Numbered from the stretch's first letter, positions 33,301 through 44,610 are shown. The stretch: 64,000 nt of DNA from Salvator merianae (GCA_003586115.2 QVOM02000021.1:15041953-15105952); one strand, 5' to 3'. Notes: generated by a model from the letters alone, not told the origin. A program made the numbers and translations.

Positions 33301-33955
33301 GCCACAGTGTTCGTGCTCTGGTAACCTCCAGATTAGACTACTGAAATTTGCTCAGTGTGGGGCTACCTTGAAAACAGTCCAGAAGCTGGAACTAGTACAG
33401 AATGCAGCAGCTTGACTGCTGATGGAAGTCTCTGGCCAAATGCACTCCACGCCAATCCTGAAAGATCTACACTAGTTGTCTATTTACAAGGTGTTGATGC
33501 TAACATACAAAGCCCTAAATGGCCTGGGCTCTAATTATCTGAAGAAGTATTTTCTTTCATATAGCCCTGCCCATGTATTGACATCTCAATGAAAGTGCCT
33601 TCTTGTAGTTTTTCCTCTCTCAGACGTGGAAGGGGCAGGGACATACAAGAAGTCCTTTTCTGTGGTGGCATCCAGAAAATGGAACAGTTTCCCTCTGGAG
33701 TTTTGTCAGGTACCTATATATGATTTTCGATGCCTGGTTAAAACATATTTCTTCATCCAGGCCTTTGATGTTTAGCTTCCTCTGAGTGTTGTCCTGACAG
33801 GAAGGGTGTTTATGGGAGGAAGGGAGAGAGGGTTATATTTTAAATACGTTTCAATACTTTATATATTTTATCTTTTTGTTGTTGCAACCCACCTGGGACC
33901 CTTTGGTGAAGGGTGGGAAATAAATTCTTAAATAAAATAAATAAAAATTATTGAA
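33301..33955 (+). mobile_element. LINE 3' end (CR1/L2 clade)
   Basis: With frame breaks, the plus strand reads RLDY-like, then QKLELVQNAAA, then KVLMLTYKALNGLGSNYLKK, then FSVVASRKWNSFPLEFC, then VKTYFFIQAFDV. These are successive blocks of a CR1/L2-type reverse-transcriptase C-terminus. The 3' UTR and TGGTGAAGGGTGGGAAATAA tail end at about 33950 in AAATAA repeats. It is 5' truncated. Confidence 0.82.
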
Positions 33956-34169
33956 TTTATTTATTTTAAAAATGATTACAGTGCCTTTCACAGCCAAGCA
34001 TTCCGAAGGGGTTTCTGAAAAACAAACAGAAGTTGTGACTGAAACAAAAACACAAAACCAGAACAGCCCCGCTGGGGAACAGCAGCAGAAGAAAGTTTTT
34101 GCATTCATATCCTGTTTGAGGTCCTCACAAAAGCCCCGTAATGGGTGATAATGTGGATCCTTAACTTAG

Positions 34170-35060
34170 GCTGTGATCAGACACTGGTGTTTTTGTTTTT
34201 TTTAAAGCATCTCTGACGCAGCTCAGAATGCTTTAGCAATAGTTTGCATGTGGGCTTGTTCACACACACCAGTCTGCCCCTCCTCTTCTAAGCAAGAAAA
34301 GGTGGATTGGAGTTGGGATGAGAATGTGAGGGCTTCATGCTACTGTCTCTGAGGCATATTCAGCTGCTCTTTTTGTTAACATGGACCAAAATGGAGTCTC
34401 ACTCAGCACTGTTTTTCCTTCTAAAAATCAGTAGACGTTAAACAAAATAATGGTCATGTCCCTGAACACTGGTTCACTGTGGTCTCACTTCCACTTCCCC
34501 CACCTGCATGCCTGGAGGTTTGGAAGGCCTCTGTGGTACAGATGCTGATCACATTTGGTTTATGACAGCTGTTTTTCATTAGCAGCAGGTTATTATCAGA
34601 ATGAATACCCACCACGCAGTAATTTTACTTAGCTTTTTTGCCTGTGGTTTCAGACACAACAGACAAGCGAAAGGTCCCTGTTCATCAGGAGCATATGTGT
34701 CATTTCCCTTGATACACAGTTTATATTGACATCTGAAGGCCTTGTACTGCAAAGAGAGAGCTACGCACTAAACTACAAACTGATTTTTGGTACTTCCAGA
34801 TTAACAGTTCTATAGATTGCCGGTTGGTCTGCACATTTTCTTTCCAAACAGAAGCTTGGAGATCAGCCAACCCTAGCGGAAGTCCCTTTTGGAACAGGAA
34901 ATCTTTGGACAATAAAAAAATAAAGTTAAATGAGTCATGATTGTTTGCAGACCATAAATACATCTTTGCAGCTAGAATGCATATGAATAAATAAACAGAA
35001 GAAAACTATTTGCATTTTAATTCATAAAAGCATTCATGGCCACTGAACACTTAGCTAAAA
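34170..35060. promoter_or_regulatory. candidate conserved noncoding region
   Basis: 34550-34980 has no repeat signature and is motif-dense. TGACAGCTGT at 34563-34572 combines a TALE-homeodomain TGACAG with an E-box. ATTAGCAGCAGGTTATTATC follows, and AGTCATGATTGTTTGCAGAC lies near 34933. An intergenic enhancer is plausible but unproven. Confidence 0.35.
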
Positions 35061-36904
35061 GGCTTGGAGGTTCAACACATTCTTGAAAGCCTGGTTAAAC
35101 AGTGCCATCAATACTTGTACAGTAGAACAGTGAATGCAAGAGTCTGTTCTGGCAATTCTTCTGCTTAGTGATTATTAGGTTATTGATAGAAATCCTGCCC
35201 CTTTTGGGAGCCCTGCTTGTCCCCACACTTATTGCCATTAAAGCCCTCCTGTGTCAGGTGCTTAGCCCCCCTATGCATTTTGTGTATTCAGCAAATATGT
35301 TCTGTTAGCTAACACCTAGGTTACTAGTTGCAGAATGACAAAAAAGTAGCCACCAACATATTCACTTTTATAAATCCCCCCCACCCCGGATCAGGCTTGC
35401 CCTTGGACCAATTGTTTCCCAATGTCACTAACTTGACACAGGCAGTCCTAACCATTAAAGGATTTCACACAAAACCCATCAAACCTGACTCTTCCAATTT
35501 CTATTCTGAAGCATCCTAGACAGCAGGGGCATTTGCAGAACTGCACTGGCCTGGGAATGTAACTGTTTTACACCTTCTGATAGGGCCAAATGGCCAAGAG
35601 AAAACAAAACCAGAAAATTGGAGGCAGAAAGGACTTTGACTGACTGCACCCATTCAGTGTAGTTGCTTGCCAGTGATCCTAGTAATTCACTTTGTCACTT
35701 TCTCCCTGCAGATTTATTGCAACCTATGTTTTTGCAGACAGGAGTATACTTCATTAGATACATGAATGGTGTATATGTGTGTCTGCCCATGAACATGTGT
35801 GCATATGTGCATGTGTGCGAGAGAAGCTATGGGCTTGCCAACTGCTGATAACATCAATGAAGTGAACTTTAGCAAACAAAAAAATAGACTGCAATAAATC
35901 TTTAAGGTAAAGCCATGAGCTTTGACCCCATATAACTCTAACTTCAGGTGAGGTTGTGAAGAACAAGAAAATATAGGCAAGAGGACATAAGCAGGGATGG
36001 TCATATGACAGTGGAAGAAAGGAAAGAGCCATATGTAAAGCAACCGCTTTAGATTTGGGGAAAGATAAAGCAAATGGGCTTTATTGATTACTTACTCATT
36101 AACACCCCCCCCCAAAAAAAGGGAATAAATACATCACCAAACGCAAAGAACAAAAGTAGGTATAGACTTGTACATAATTAATGCATACTACTTTAGGTAT
36201 AATGAATATTGTATTATTTAAATAAAAAATGTGTATCTCAGTGTAGCAGGGAAGGCTGCACCCAAGTAAACTCTGCATACATTGTACAGGAACCAAGGCT
36301 GAATCTGCACAACACCATTATGGGAGCACTGACTGTACATAGAAGGCACAGTGTCTGCTTCACATTGTGCCTTCATTGCACTTTGAAAACAGAGGGAAAG
36401 TGTGGCGTCTGCCTGGATGCCACACTCTTCCTCCCTTATGCCGCTACAAGCATCATTAAGGCGCTGTAGTAGCAGAGTAGGTTGAAGGGCTCAGAGAGTC
36501 CTGCAACTCACCTTGTTTCCCCACTGTTGCTGCCTGTTTTAAAAGACAGGAAATGGCCAATGGGATCACTCACTATCTTCAGCCCACCTCCACCTTTCAT
36601 TTCAAAGCAGAGATTCCTGCTTCATTATGGAGGGCAAGGAAAGCCCTTCTCCCTGCCTATCAAGTGGCCCGATGGCTTTCCTCATCACAATTTGACAGAA
36701 GAAGGAAGTTTGCTGCCCCTAGCTGGATTGGTTATCATTGCAGAACTGATCATGTGGGGAGGAGGACTTCTACCCCCAACAGGATCAGCTGTAAAATGAT
36801 ACCCAGTCCAGTGAGGGAAGTGGAATCTTCCATCAACCGTCAAATAGAGATGAGGAAATCCCTTGTGCCATTTGATGATCAGACAGGCAATCTGACTTAA
36901 ATGT
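35061..36904. other. unassigned DNA
   Basis: No exon or repeat is firmly recognised. A C-run/A-run lies at 36103-36120. The open frames at 36209-36469 and 36482-36900 overlap in different frames and show no domain. Confidence 0.25.
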
Positions 36905-37104
36905 AGAGGGGATGAGTGCCCTCTACTGGCTTCTAGCTCCAGTCAACCTAGCTGTTCGAAAGCAAGTAATTGCAAGTAGATAAATAGGGAACATCACTTT
37001 GTGTGATGCAGAAGATAGATAGATGTAAACTTTTGGGTGAAAAATAACCTTGTAAGCTGCTTTGAGTCAGCTTCGGCTGAGAAAAGTGGAGTATGACAAC
37101 CAAA
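36905..37104 (+). repeat. tRNA-related SINE
   Basis: CTAGCTGTTCGAAAGCAAGT with ATTGCAAGTAGATAAATAGG at about 36950-36990 is a phrase found in squamate SINEs, with a B-box-like GTTCGAA. The 3' part GTAAGCTGCTTTGAGTCAGC is a LINE-derived tail and leads straight into the TTC tract. Confidence 0.55.
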
Positions 37105-37176
37105 TTCTTCTTCTTCTTCTTCTTCTTCTTCTTCTTCTTCTTCTTCTTCTTCTTCTTCTTCTTCTTCTTCTTCTTC
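37105..37176. repeat. (TTC)24 microsatellite
   Basis: Seventy-two uninterrupted bases of TTC (GAA on the minus strand) form the tail of the SINE before it. Pure GAA/TTC tracts can form triplex DNA and are length-unstable. Confidence 0.97.
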
Positions 37177-37187
37177 AAGGGAAGCAA

Positions 37188-37443
37188 GGGCCTATTTGCA
37201 CTTTTTGCTAGCAAGTGTCAAGGATGCTTGCTAGCAAAGTGCTTCTCTACTTTGCAGAGGCCTGAGTGACTGGGAGCAGCATAATGCTGCTCCCGATTGC
37301 TCCTAGCTGTGGAGTACTAATTAGTGGTAATTACCAGGAACAGATTTACCAGGAACTGATAGTCAGCTATACATACATACCACGGCCACACAGTGCGGAT
37401 GGTGTCCAAGCTGTATAGTTAATACCACCTTAGAATGGGATAA
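37188..37443. mobile_element. GGGCC-group MITE, A subgroup, truncated at its palindrome (A6)
   Basis: Left end GGGCCTATTTGCACTTTTTG. The right part stops at CCACCTTAGAATGGGATAAT, i.e. at the centre of the subterminal palindrome; the second arm and the right terminal repeat are missing. Outside, AAGGGAAGCAA and TTGCTTCCCTT are inverted. Confidence 0.7.
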
Positions 37444-37992
37444 TTGCTTCCCTTTAAGGCAACAGGAGTGGGTCGTTTCCTTAAAATGCTCTCCCACTCT
37501 TGTCTAAACTCAGACAAACATTTGATGGGCAAATATCAACCCCTTCATATGATTCTGTTTTTAATCAGGGCTTGGACAGAGCAGCCCTCCAGAAAGAAGG
37601 TGGAAAATGCAAAAAGATCCCCTGCCTCAATCTTGGATCTTCTACTGGGATGTCATAGCAGACTTCTACTTAAGAATGTATACCACTGTAGGATACTTTT
37701 AGTTCTATTGCCTCACCTTCAGCTGTTAATCTCCTGTTCCAAACAGTACAGCAGCAGAACCTCAAAAAGAAGGATAGGTCCACGCCAATGCAGGTCAAAC
37801 TTCCATGACTTAGCCAGGTCCTTGTACTTGTTCCTGTTTAGTCATGCCATAAACTTCTGTTTCTCATATTTCAGGTTGATTGTCCAGTTTGCAGTGACAG
37901 CAGCAACATTGTTTACCATCTGGATCTGCTTGGGCAACAGAGAAGAACAGAAAGATTCCTCCCTGCAGTTCAATCTAAGAGAATACATTTGA
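37443..37992 (+). other. unrecognised 182-codon open frame, doubtful
   Basis: This is the longest open frame outside the gap region. Its first codons fall at the end of a MITE, so the full frame is not a gene. The last part (about 37875-37992) follows a splice-acceptor-like TTCTCATATTTCAG and encodes a hydrophobic stretch (LIVQFAVTAATLFTIWICLG) then a polar end and stop. No family is recognised. A terminal exon is possible but unsupported. Confidence 0.12.
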
Positions 37993-38216
37993 GGGCTCCG
38001 GCCCACGTAAAGAAATAATTTAAATTATGTGCATAAGATTTGGCCTTTTCCTACTGAGCACATTTTGTTAGATGATCATACAAATTTGGCACCATTTCCC
38101 CACCAATGTTCAAGAAACTTTGTGTGAAATGTGCATGGTTTCCATGCTGTATTACATAAACACCCTGCAACTGGGCGCAAATCTTGTCCAACTTTCCACA
38201 GATCTCCAACACAGAC

Positions 38217-38658
38217 TGTATGTGTTCACACTTACCTGTAGGTGAGCTTCTGAACACTCACTGGACAGTCCCATACGCATGCCCATGTTGACTGTGCTGC
38301 AACATCAGGAGCACCTCCACCTGTTCCTGGATGTTACTAGCTGTGGACAACAAAAGCATTATCTACAGCTTGATGGGGAGCATCTGGATGGCTCCCGGTC
38401 ATCAGCGTTCACACCCTTTTCCAACTGCAGCTGTGACTGAGCAGTTGCACACCACGTCCCAATCACCATGGCAATGACCGGCCACGTTGGATGTTGCCAC
38501 GGCCTCTTTAATGACAATCGGGCCTGCCATTCACACTTTGAGTGTTGGTATGGGATGTTCTAACATTTGAAGTGCGAATGACTGCCATGCTGCTGGGTTT
38601 TTATCAGCCTAGTATGGTATTGTTATAGCATACTAGCCTGGTAAGTGTGAACAGGCCC
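38217..38658. mobile_element. GGGCC-group MITE, A subgroup (A7)
   Basis: The right end GTAAGTGTGAACAGGCCC is clear. The left end is decayed (GTGTTCACACTTACCTG). A subterminal hairpin (CAGCCTAGTATGGTAT / ATAGCATACTAGCCTGG, about 38606-38641) precedes the right end, as in 43715-44180. Confidence 0.72.
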
Positions 38659-39355
38659 AGAGAATCCTGAAAAAAATCCTGAAAGATTCTAATATTGCAA
38701 AAACCTATGTGAGGAACTGCATAAAACATTTGTGCCACAGCCTACATATTTTAGCCAGTGTGATCAGGACTATAGAATATCAATCTAGTAAAGTTTTATG
38801 CATGTGATTATGAGAAGAAATAATATGTTGAGTCTAGTGCTAAATGCATATTTTGCTTATAAATCAAGGCATGAGACTGTATAGTGAAATCTTCTCTCTC
38901 TAGGATGCTTTTTCTTCTATACAAAAGAGAAGCAAGGATTGCATCTGCTTTACAAATTTACTCCCTAGTGGGTAAATTAGTTGATCAAAACATTAAATGG
39001 ATTTATCAATTACTCAATGGCATAATGCGACCCTAGTTCAGTTTCTATTTATATAAACCTTTATTCTCTGCCACTAAGACACTTCAACAGTCAGAAAACA
39101 ACATCTTACTAAAGTGAGTATTTTGTCTTTTGTCTCACCCTTTTTTCATTTCAAATACCACTTCTGTTACTATTCTCACATAAAAACTGCTTCCATCTTG
39201 ATTAATGTTCAGGATTGGGCTGCTTTGTTTTGTTTCTGGCAGATCATTCCCCCCCACACACACAATTAATCACAGCTCTTAGACAGCCAAACAGTTTTGT
39301 TAGACAGCAAAATAAGAGGTTAAGGAATGTATTAGAAAATACAAGCTAGTAAGAT
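38659..39355. other. unassigned DNA
   Basis: No exon or repeat is recognised. Confidence 0.3.
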
Positions 39356-39558
39356 CAGCAGCGGCTGGCGGCTTTAAGCCCCTGTGTTTGCGCCCCGCGC
39401 AATGCGCACCATGGCTGTTCATGGGGCCTCCAGGCCTCTGTACTGCCGCAGCTAGCAACCTGCTACGGCAGTACGGAGGCCCGGAGGCCTCGCAAACAGC
39501 CATCGTGCACTTTGCATGGGGCGCAAATACCCGGGCTTAAAGCTGCCGGCCGCTGCTG
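39356..39558. mobile_element. palindromic hAT MITE, copy 2
   Basis: The ends CAGCAGCGGCTGGCGGC and GCCGGCCGCTGCTG are inverted. Flanks AGTAAGAT/AGTATGAT match at 7 of 8. The whole 203-bp copy folds back on itself, with many CpGs retained. Confidence 0.87.
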
Positions 39559-39695
39559 AGTATGATACAAAATTTCACAAACGATCTGCATAGGAAAAGA
39601 GGAAAATACAAACAGTAATTAAACAATAAGAGAAAACCATTCAATTGAAAAATGATTTTTTTTCCCTTCCAAACAACAAAATCATTAGTTTCTAT

Positions 39696-40125
39696 GGGCC
39701 TGTGTCAGGGACAGTTGCTAGAAAAGTGCATCTGCAATTTGTGGAGGCCCATGTGACTGGGGGCAACCTACAGCTGCTCCTGATCACGGCTAGCTCTGGA
39801 GCACTAATTTGAGCTCCAAAGCTTGACAGGGAGCAGCTATCCTACTCCCAGTAGAGTGCATTTGCACCCATTTGTGGGTGCAAATGCATGGCAATGCTGC
39901 ATGCTGTGTGTTGTGTCTGCGCCTGTACAATCTTGCAATCATGCTTGGTGCACCTGCATGCTCTGCAGCCCTGCCGGTTACTATGACAGCGGCTGGATGC
40001 TTCCCAACTGCTGTCATAGCAAACATTGAGAACAGAATACCAGCATTTGCAGTATCCAAGCTGCAGGATCAATTCAACTTTAGAATGGGATACTTATCCC
40101 GTTCTAACATGGAAATACAAAAATG
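39696..40125. mobile_element. GGGCC-group MITE, A subgroup (A8)
   Basis: Left end GGGCCTGTGTCAGGG is decayed. A-subgroup interior (GCTCCTGATCACGGCTAGCT, CAGCATTTGCAGTATCC). A subterminal palindrome occupies 40081-40106 around GGGATACTTATCCC. The right terminal repeat is lost. Confidence 0.68.
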
Positions 40126-40284
40126 CCGTATGACTAAGCATCCTTTCCACTGAATGAAGAACAACTTGCTAAAAGTGACATCCATTTTTAAACGAATATG
40201 CTTAAGAATTGCCAATGAAATGTGGGTAGCAATTATTGGGCAGTGATCCGTGTGGAAATTTTGATCACCTCCCTTTTTTCCCAA

Positions 40285-40345
40285 CCTGGTTCTGATCTGC
40301 TCCAAATCAGAATCTGCTCCAGATCTGTTCCAGATCAGAATCAGG
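40285..40345. repeat. short imperfect tandem/inverted CAGATC repeat
   Basis: CTGATCTGCTCCAAATCAGA, TCTGCTCCAGATCTGTTCC and AGATCAGAATCAGG are near-copies about 20 bases apart and partly inverted. Confidence 0.45.
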
Positions 40346-40524
40346 TTTGCTTCTATTGAATTCACTGGTCAAAGGCTGCATCCCTGCAGGAGCGGGGAGG
40401 GGGCTCATAGGAGTCACATGTCTGACACTGTAGGGGCAAAACGTATGGTGAGCAAATGCCGCTTGCCATGCAGCAGCTCCAGAAACCTCACTGCTGTGAA
40501 AAAAGACCATTGAAACAGTCAAAT

Positions 40525-40598
40525 TTCCAGCCAGGCCGGAATATCCTTGCTTCATTCCAGAATATGGGAGAATAAGTAAGTCATGTCTAGATACAGCC
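40525..40598. mobile_element. family D MITE fragment
   Basis: GAATAAGTAAGTCATGTCTA then GATACAGCC matches the right arm of 11433-11536. TTCCAG-type inverted arms remain on the left. Confidence 0.5.
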
Positions 40599-40601
40599 TA
40601 A

Positions 40602-40970
40602 GGGTCCTCATCCCCCACTGGTACTGCTCTGTCTGGTTTAGATGGAGCTTGATCCCAGTCAGGGAGGCCCTGATCAGAATTACTGGTAGACCCATTTAAT
40701 TAGGTCTATTAGCAGTTCTGATCCAGAATACAGAAGATGCATAGAAGCCACGCCTCCCATGCTCAGGACTGCCGGGTGGGGCACATTTCCCCAGAGGCCC
40801 GCAGAGATGTGGGAGTCTGGCCTTGAAGCTCGCATGAACTGGTCTGGGCCTGTGCAGTCATGCAGATGACGCTCATCCCGCTTGTGCCTTTCTGTGTTTG
40901 GAATTAGTGGCTGTTCCAGTCCAGACCCGCTGATTCCAAACATGGACCTTTCTGTGCAGAAAGGTCCATA
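40602..40970. mobile_element. GGGCC-group MITE, B subgroup
   Basis: Starts at GGGTCCTCATCCCCC directly after the family D fragment. Shares TGCTCTGTCTGG and CAGTCAGGGAGGCCC phrases with 31162-31613. Ends near a palindromic GGACCTTTCTGTGCAGAAAG at 40944-40963, where two terminal repeats meet head to head. Confidence 0.58.
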
Positions 40971-41999
40971 GATTGTTAGATGTCTCAGAACCAAGGGCGG
41001 CCCACAGATCAATTAGAAGTCTTGCTTTCAGCTCCAGAAACAGTGATAATCTACCCTCCAGCGTGCTGTGGTCCCAATCTCTAGTCTGCCATTGCTTTGA
41101 ATGTCTTTTACAGTGAAGTGCTGGGCTGGTTCTTATGGTTGTTTTAAATGCTTCCCTCTCTTTCTAAAAATGGTATCTCAGTTCATAGTGTTAGAAACCA
41201 CTTTGTGGGTTAAGAAGAGTGGATGGAAAGTGCTTGAAGGGTGCCATCAATGCTTTCTCTCCATTTAAACACTAATTTTCACTTCTAACCCCAGAGCAGC
41301 CTGCATAAACAAAACAAAAATGTTTTAAGAGGATTTAGGGGAGATTCCTGTTTGAATCCTGATCTAGCTAAGATGCAAGTTTTCCTCAAAATAAGAATCT
41401 GAAGTGCATTTAATATGTGTAAAGCAGCTTCTCAAAAGTTAGAGAATCCCATCAAGGAAATGGTTTATCTCCTGTTACCTTTGCTGCTGGCACTGACCTG
41501 AAAACAGTGCTGAAAAGCCTCCCTTGCTAAAATCGTGGCAGCTGAGCAAAGGAGGCTTTCCAGTAGCATTTTTTGCCCAAAGTATGAACCACGGAAAGAA
41601 TGGACTTAGCATAAAATGTGGGCATCAAACACAGTTTCTGAAAGAAAGAAAGAAAAAAAAAGTTAACAGGATGGTGCCTGTTAACTTTGCCTCACAGGAA
41701 GTTCTTGTATCTTTTTATTGTCTCTTCTCTCCAGCTATCCTGTACCTTAAACTAAGACTGGAAATTTTGGGAAGCTGATACTTTTTCTTGCTTTCTTTAT
41801 AGAGCACTGTGTGCATTGATGGAACCTAGAAATAAATAGAAAGAATAAAAGAATTTGAATAAAAAGCAAATGGCATTAAAAAAGTATGCTAAGTAAGAAA
41901 GTAAGTAAATACCTCAGGCAGATACTAGTAATGATTAACTTTATTTTGTGACTTTTTGGATTTCAGGTATCACACAGGTACAAAGTATTATTGTCCTTT
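40971..41999. other. unassigned DNA
   Basis: A possible SINE B box (CTGTTTGAATCCTGATC) lies near 41349. No exon is recognised. Confidence 0.28.
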
Positions 42000-42240
42000 G
42001 ACTCTCATTAAAATTATTCATTTATCAGCATTAAAAAATAAGAGGTTTGCTGCCTTTCAGTGCTCCAGATTAATCTGAATCCATATGCTAGTTAATAGTT
42101 ATGTGATGGAGTGCAGCTGAGCTACAGAGGGACAACGTGATGTTTATAGTACAGCAGATAAAATGTCTTTCTCATTAGCAAAGAGTCATGTTTTGACATT
42201 TGCAATAACTAAAAATTTGTGGATGAAAAAAACATTTCCC
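42000..42240. promoter_or_regulatory. candidate conserved noncoding element
   Basis: Unique-looking, with several homeodomain-like motifs (CCAGATTAATCTGAATCC, a small palindrome at 42066-42080; TAGTTAATAGTTATG). The regulatory reading is inference. Confidence 0.25.
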
Positions 42241-42654
42241 CCCCTTCTGCATCATGGATGTGGGTGTTGGTTAGTGGATTCATGAGTCTGCATGCAGCTA
42301 CAATCCATTCTGGAAGAGGAGTTCTGCTATTTTTAATTCTTTGGAGTTGAATCACTGGTCTACTGTTGTTTTGATTGCATCTTTGGTGGTTAGTCAACAG
42401 AAACTGAAATTCAATTTCTTGTGAAATCATCATTGCTAGATTATTCTTGCCACAAGTAAAAAAATCATTACTAATCCTTACGAATGTTTGTGCAAGCTTA
42501 CTTATCTGACGCTGTGTTTGTACACATTAAAAAAAGACAGCCCAAAAGCGACGTAGGGGTGGGAGCATACAGACACTAGCGTTCCCACCCCATCTCTGAT
42601 CCACACTGAGGGCTAAACAGTGCATTTTGGAAGCACATTATCTAGTCTTTTATG

Positions 42655-42780
42655 CAGCGGCACCTCGTTGCTTTAAGGGCAGCTGCGACAGTATGGTGGC
42701 CTGGAGGCCCCACGAACAGCAATCGCGCCCCCTTCCTGAGGGTTCCAAACACTCGCCCATAAAGCAACGAGCCGCTGCCA
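42655..42780. mobile_element. palindromic hAT MITE, copy 3 (short)
   Basis: CAGCGGCACCTCGTTGCTTT and AAGCAACGAGCCGCTGCCA are inverted. CTTTTATG lies outside both ends (42647-42654, 42781-42788), a perfect 8-bp duplication. An internal deletion shortened it to 126 bp. Confidence 0.85.
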
Positions 42781-42899
42781 CTTTTATGTGAATTAAGGCA
42801 CTAGCATGTGGATGTTACCACCTTTAAGCTACTTTTGAATAGTGTTTGTTCGTTTGTTTTACTATTGTGGATGCAGCCAGCAACCTACTTTGCATAAGT

Positions 42900-43520
42900 T
42901 TGTAATCATTTAAAAACGTTGAGAAAATTATCATAAAAGGAGGAAAAGGAATAGGAAGGGTAAAGAAATACAGAATGTGTCATGGCTCAGACATCTATGA
43001 TCAGCCCCCTAGGCATCTGAGAGAAGGTAGGCGTGCCCTAGGATCCGGTCAAAGCACCGTGCATGAGGAAGGACATTATCCTGTGTACTGACAAGCCTGG
43101 TCACTTAACTATAGCTCATGGAAACTGGCCACAGGGATTCAGAGCTGACCAAGCATCCTCAAGGAGGCCGACATGCACAGACAGAGAGGACACTCACCAG
43201 ATGGAGCCAGGGAAGTGCCTTAACTGGCCCAGCTGAGCTGCAAGGAAGCTACTTGGGGTGGAAGCATTTGCCCAAGGCAGCTGCCACCACATCAAAGGAG
43301 ATACGACCGCAGTCTTTTCACCAGCTCATTCATACTGGAACATTAACTGCAAGAGACTCTTCTGAGGGTGAAAATGGGCAGCACATGATATTGGTAACAG
43401 TGGAGCCTGTAGAAAGAGTTTTACTATTTTATTTTCTCTAAAATTCAGCCAATAGAATGGACACCAGGAACTACTTTTCTATAAGAGGAAGAGTTAGAAA
43501 GGGCATTAGAAGATGGGCAT
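42900..43520. other. unrecognised region with a 107-codon open frame
   Basis: The plus-strand frame at 43118-43441 is open for 107 codons without a recognised domain. Just after it, CCAAT (43449-43453) and TATAAG (43480-43485) occur close together. This could be a decayed promoter or retroelement end, but no retroelement hallmark was found. Confidence 0.15.
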
Positions 43521-43670
43521 TAAGCTGATCTGTAAAAATGTCAAATGGCACCTGACATTAAGCTTCTGGCGAATTTCTATGATTTTGGACAGAATGGATC
43601 ACATGGGTCAGCATAAATATATGGAAGCCAGAACTAGAAAAAGAACTCCTACTGTGGCTTCATCATCCAT

Positions 43671-43689
43671 TGCTTGCTTGCTTGCTTGA
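43671..43689. repeat. (CTTG)n microsatellite, short
   Basis: Four GCTTG-type units. Confidence 0.7.
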
Positions 43690-43714
43690 GGACATCTAGA
43701 CATCACGGACTCTT

Positions 43715-44180
43715 GGAAGCTGTTCACACTTACTTTGTAGTGACTGAATGGTCACCCACTGGGTAAGTGCATCTGCACACCGCTGACATGTCCCAGAGCA
43801 CTCCTAGCTGCTCCCAAAGCCAACTAGCTTTGGACAACTAAAATATCCACAGCTCAGCTAGATCTCTTTCAGTCAGCAGCATCTGCACCCTCTTCCGGGT
43901 GTGGCGCTATGAGTGGGCATGGCGCCACAGCTATGGCTGTGCAGTCACGTGCTGCATCCTGATCACCATGGCAACATCTAGGCATGTGCCAGATCTTTCT
44001 GCGGCTATTGGCATGATGATCTGGCTTGCCCTTTTTGGGCCATCTGCATTTCAAGTGATGGTGGTCCAGTATGGGGCTTTTCCAGCAAGTGAAATGCAGA
44101 TGGCTGCCACTGCACTGGGTCTTTACCAGCCTGGTGTGGTACTGTTATGTCACACTAGGCTGGTAAGTTTGAACAGGCCC
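43715..44180. mobile_element. GGGCC-group MITE, A subgroup (A9)
   Basis: The right end TAAGTTTGAACAGGCCC is clear. The left end is decayed (GGAAGCTGTTCACACTTACT). A strong subterminal hairpin (ACCAGCCTGGTGTGGTAC / GTCACACTAGGCTGGT, 44128-44164) precedes the right end. Confidence 0.75.
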
Positions 44181-44189
44181 TTAGTGACC

Positions 44190-44610
44190 ATATGTAATGA
44201 CTTCTTCCAGATAGTCCAATCTTCTCAATCTTCCTTAGATCTGTCAGTGAGGTTTTCACTGCTGTCCTATTTGAGTCTATCCACCTAGTAGCTGCCTATC
44301 CACTTCTTCTTCCTTCTACTTTCCCTGTCATTGTGTTTTCCAGAGAGTTTGGTCTTTTCACTATGTTCCTGAAGTATGGCAGTTTAAGGCTTGTCATTTG
44401 TGCTTCTAACCAATATATAGGTTTTATTTTGCCTAGAATCCACTGGTTGGTCTTTTTAACTATCTATGGTACCCTGAGTGGCCTTCTGAAGTATCAAAAT
44501 TCAAAAGAGTCTATATATTTCCTGTCTTACTTTGTCATTGTCCAACTTCCACATCCGTACAAACCATGAACTTTATGTTCATCATCCAAGCTCCTACCTA
44601 TGTAGTGAAT
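44190..44610 (-). mobile_element. BovB/RTE LINE fragment
   Basis: The same antisense segment as 535-835 (CTTCTACTTTCCCTGTCATT, CCTGAAGTATGGCAGTTTAA, TCATTTGTGCTTCTAACC). It extends further upstream in the element (GAATCCACTGGTTGGTCTTT, CCACATCCGTACAAACC), where the RTE 'LLYGxExW' region is expected. Confidence 0.7.

Noticed and set aside
36948..37214. Poly-lysine open frame on the minus strand
   Set aside because: It is the (TTC)24 microsatellite read as AAG codons.
43447..43487. CCAAT and TATAAG pair suggesting a promoter
   Set aside because: The two motifs are only about 27 bases apart, closer than usual, and no downstream gene or retroelement structure was seen.
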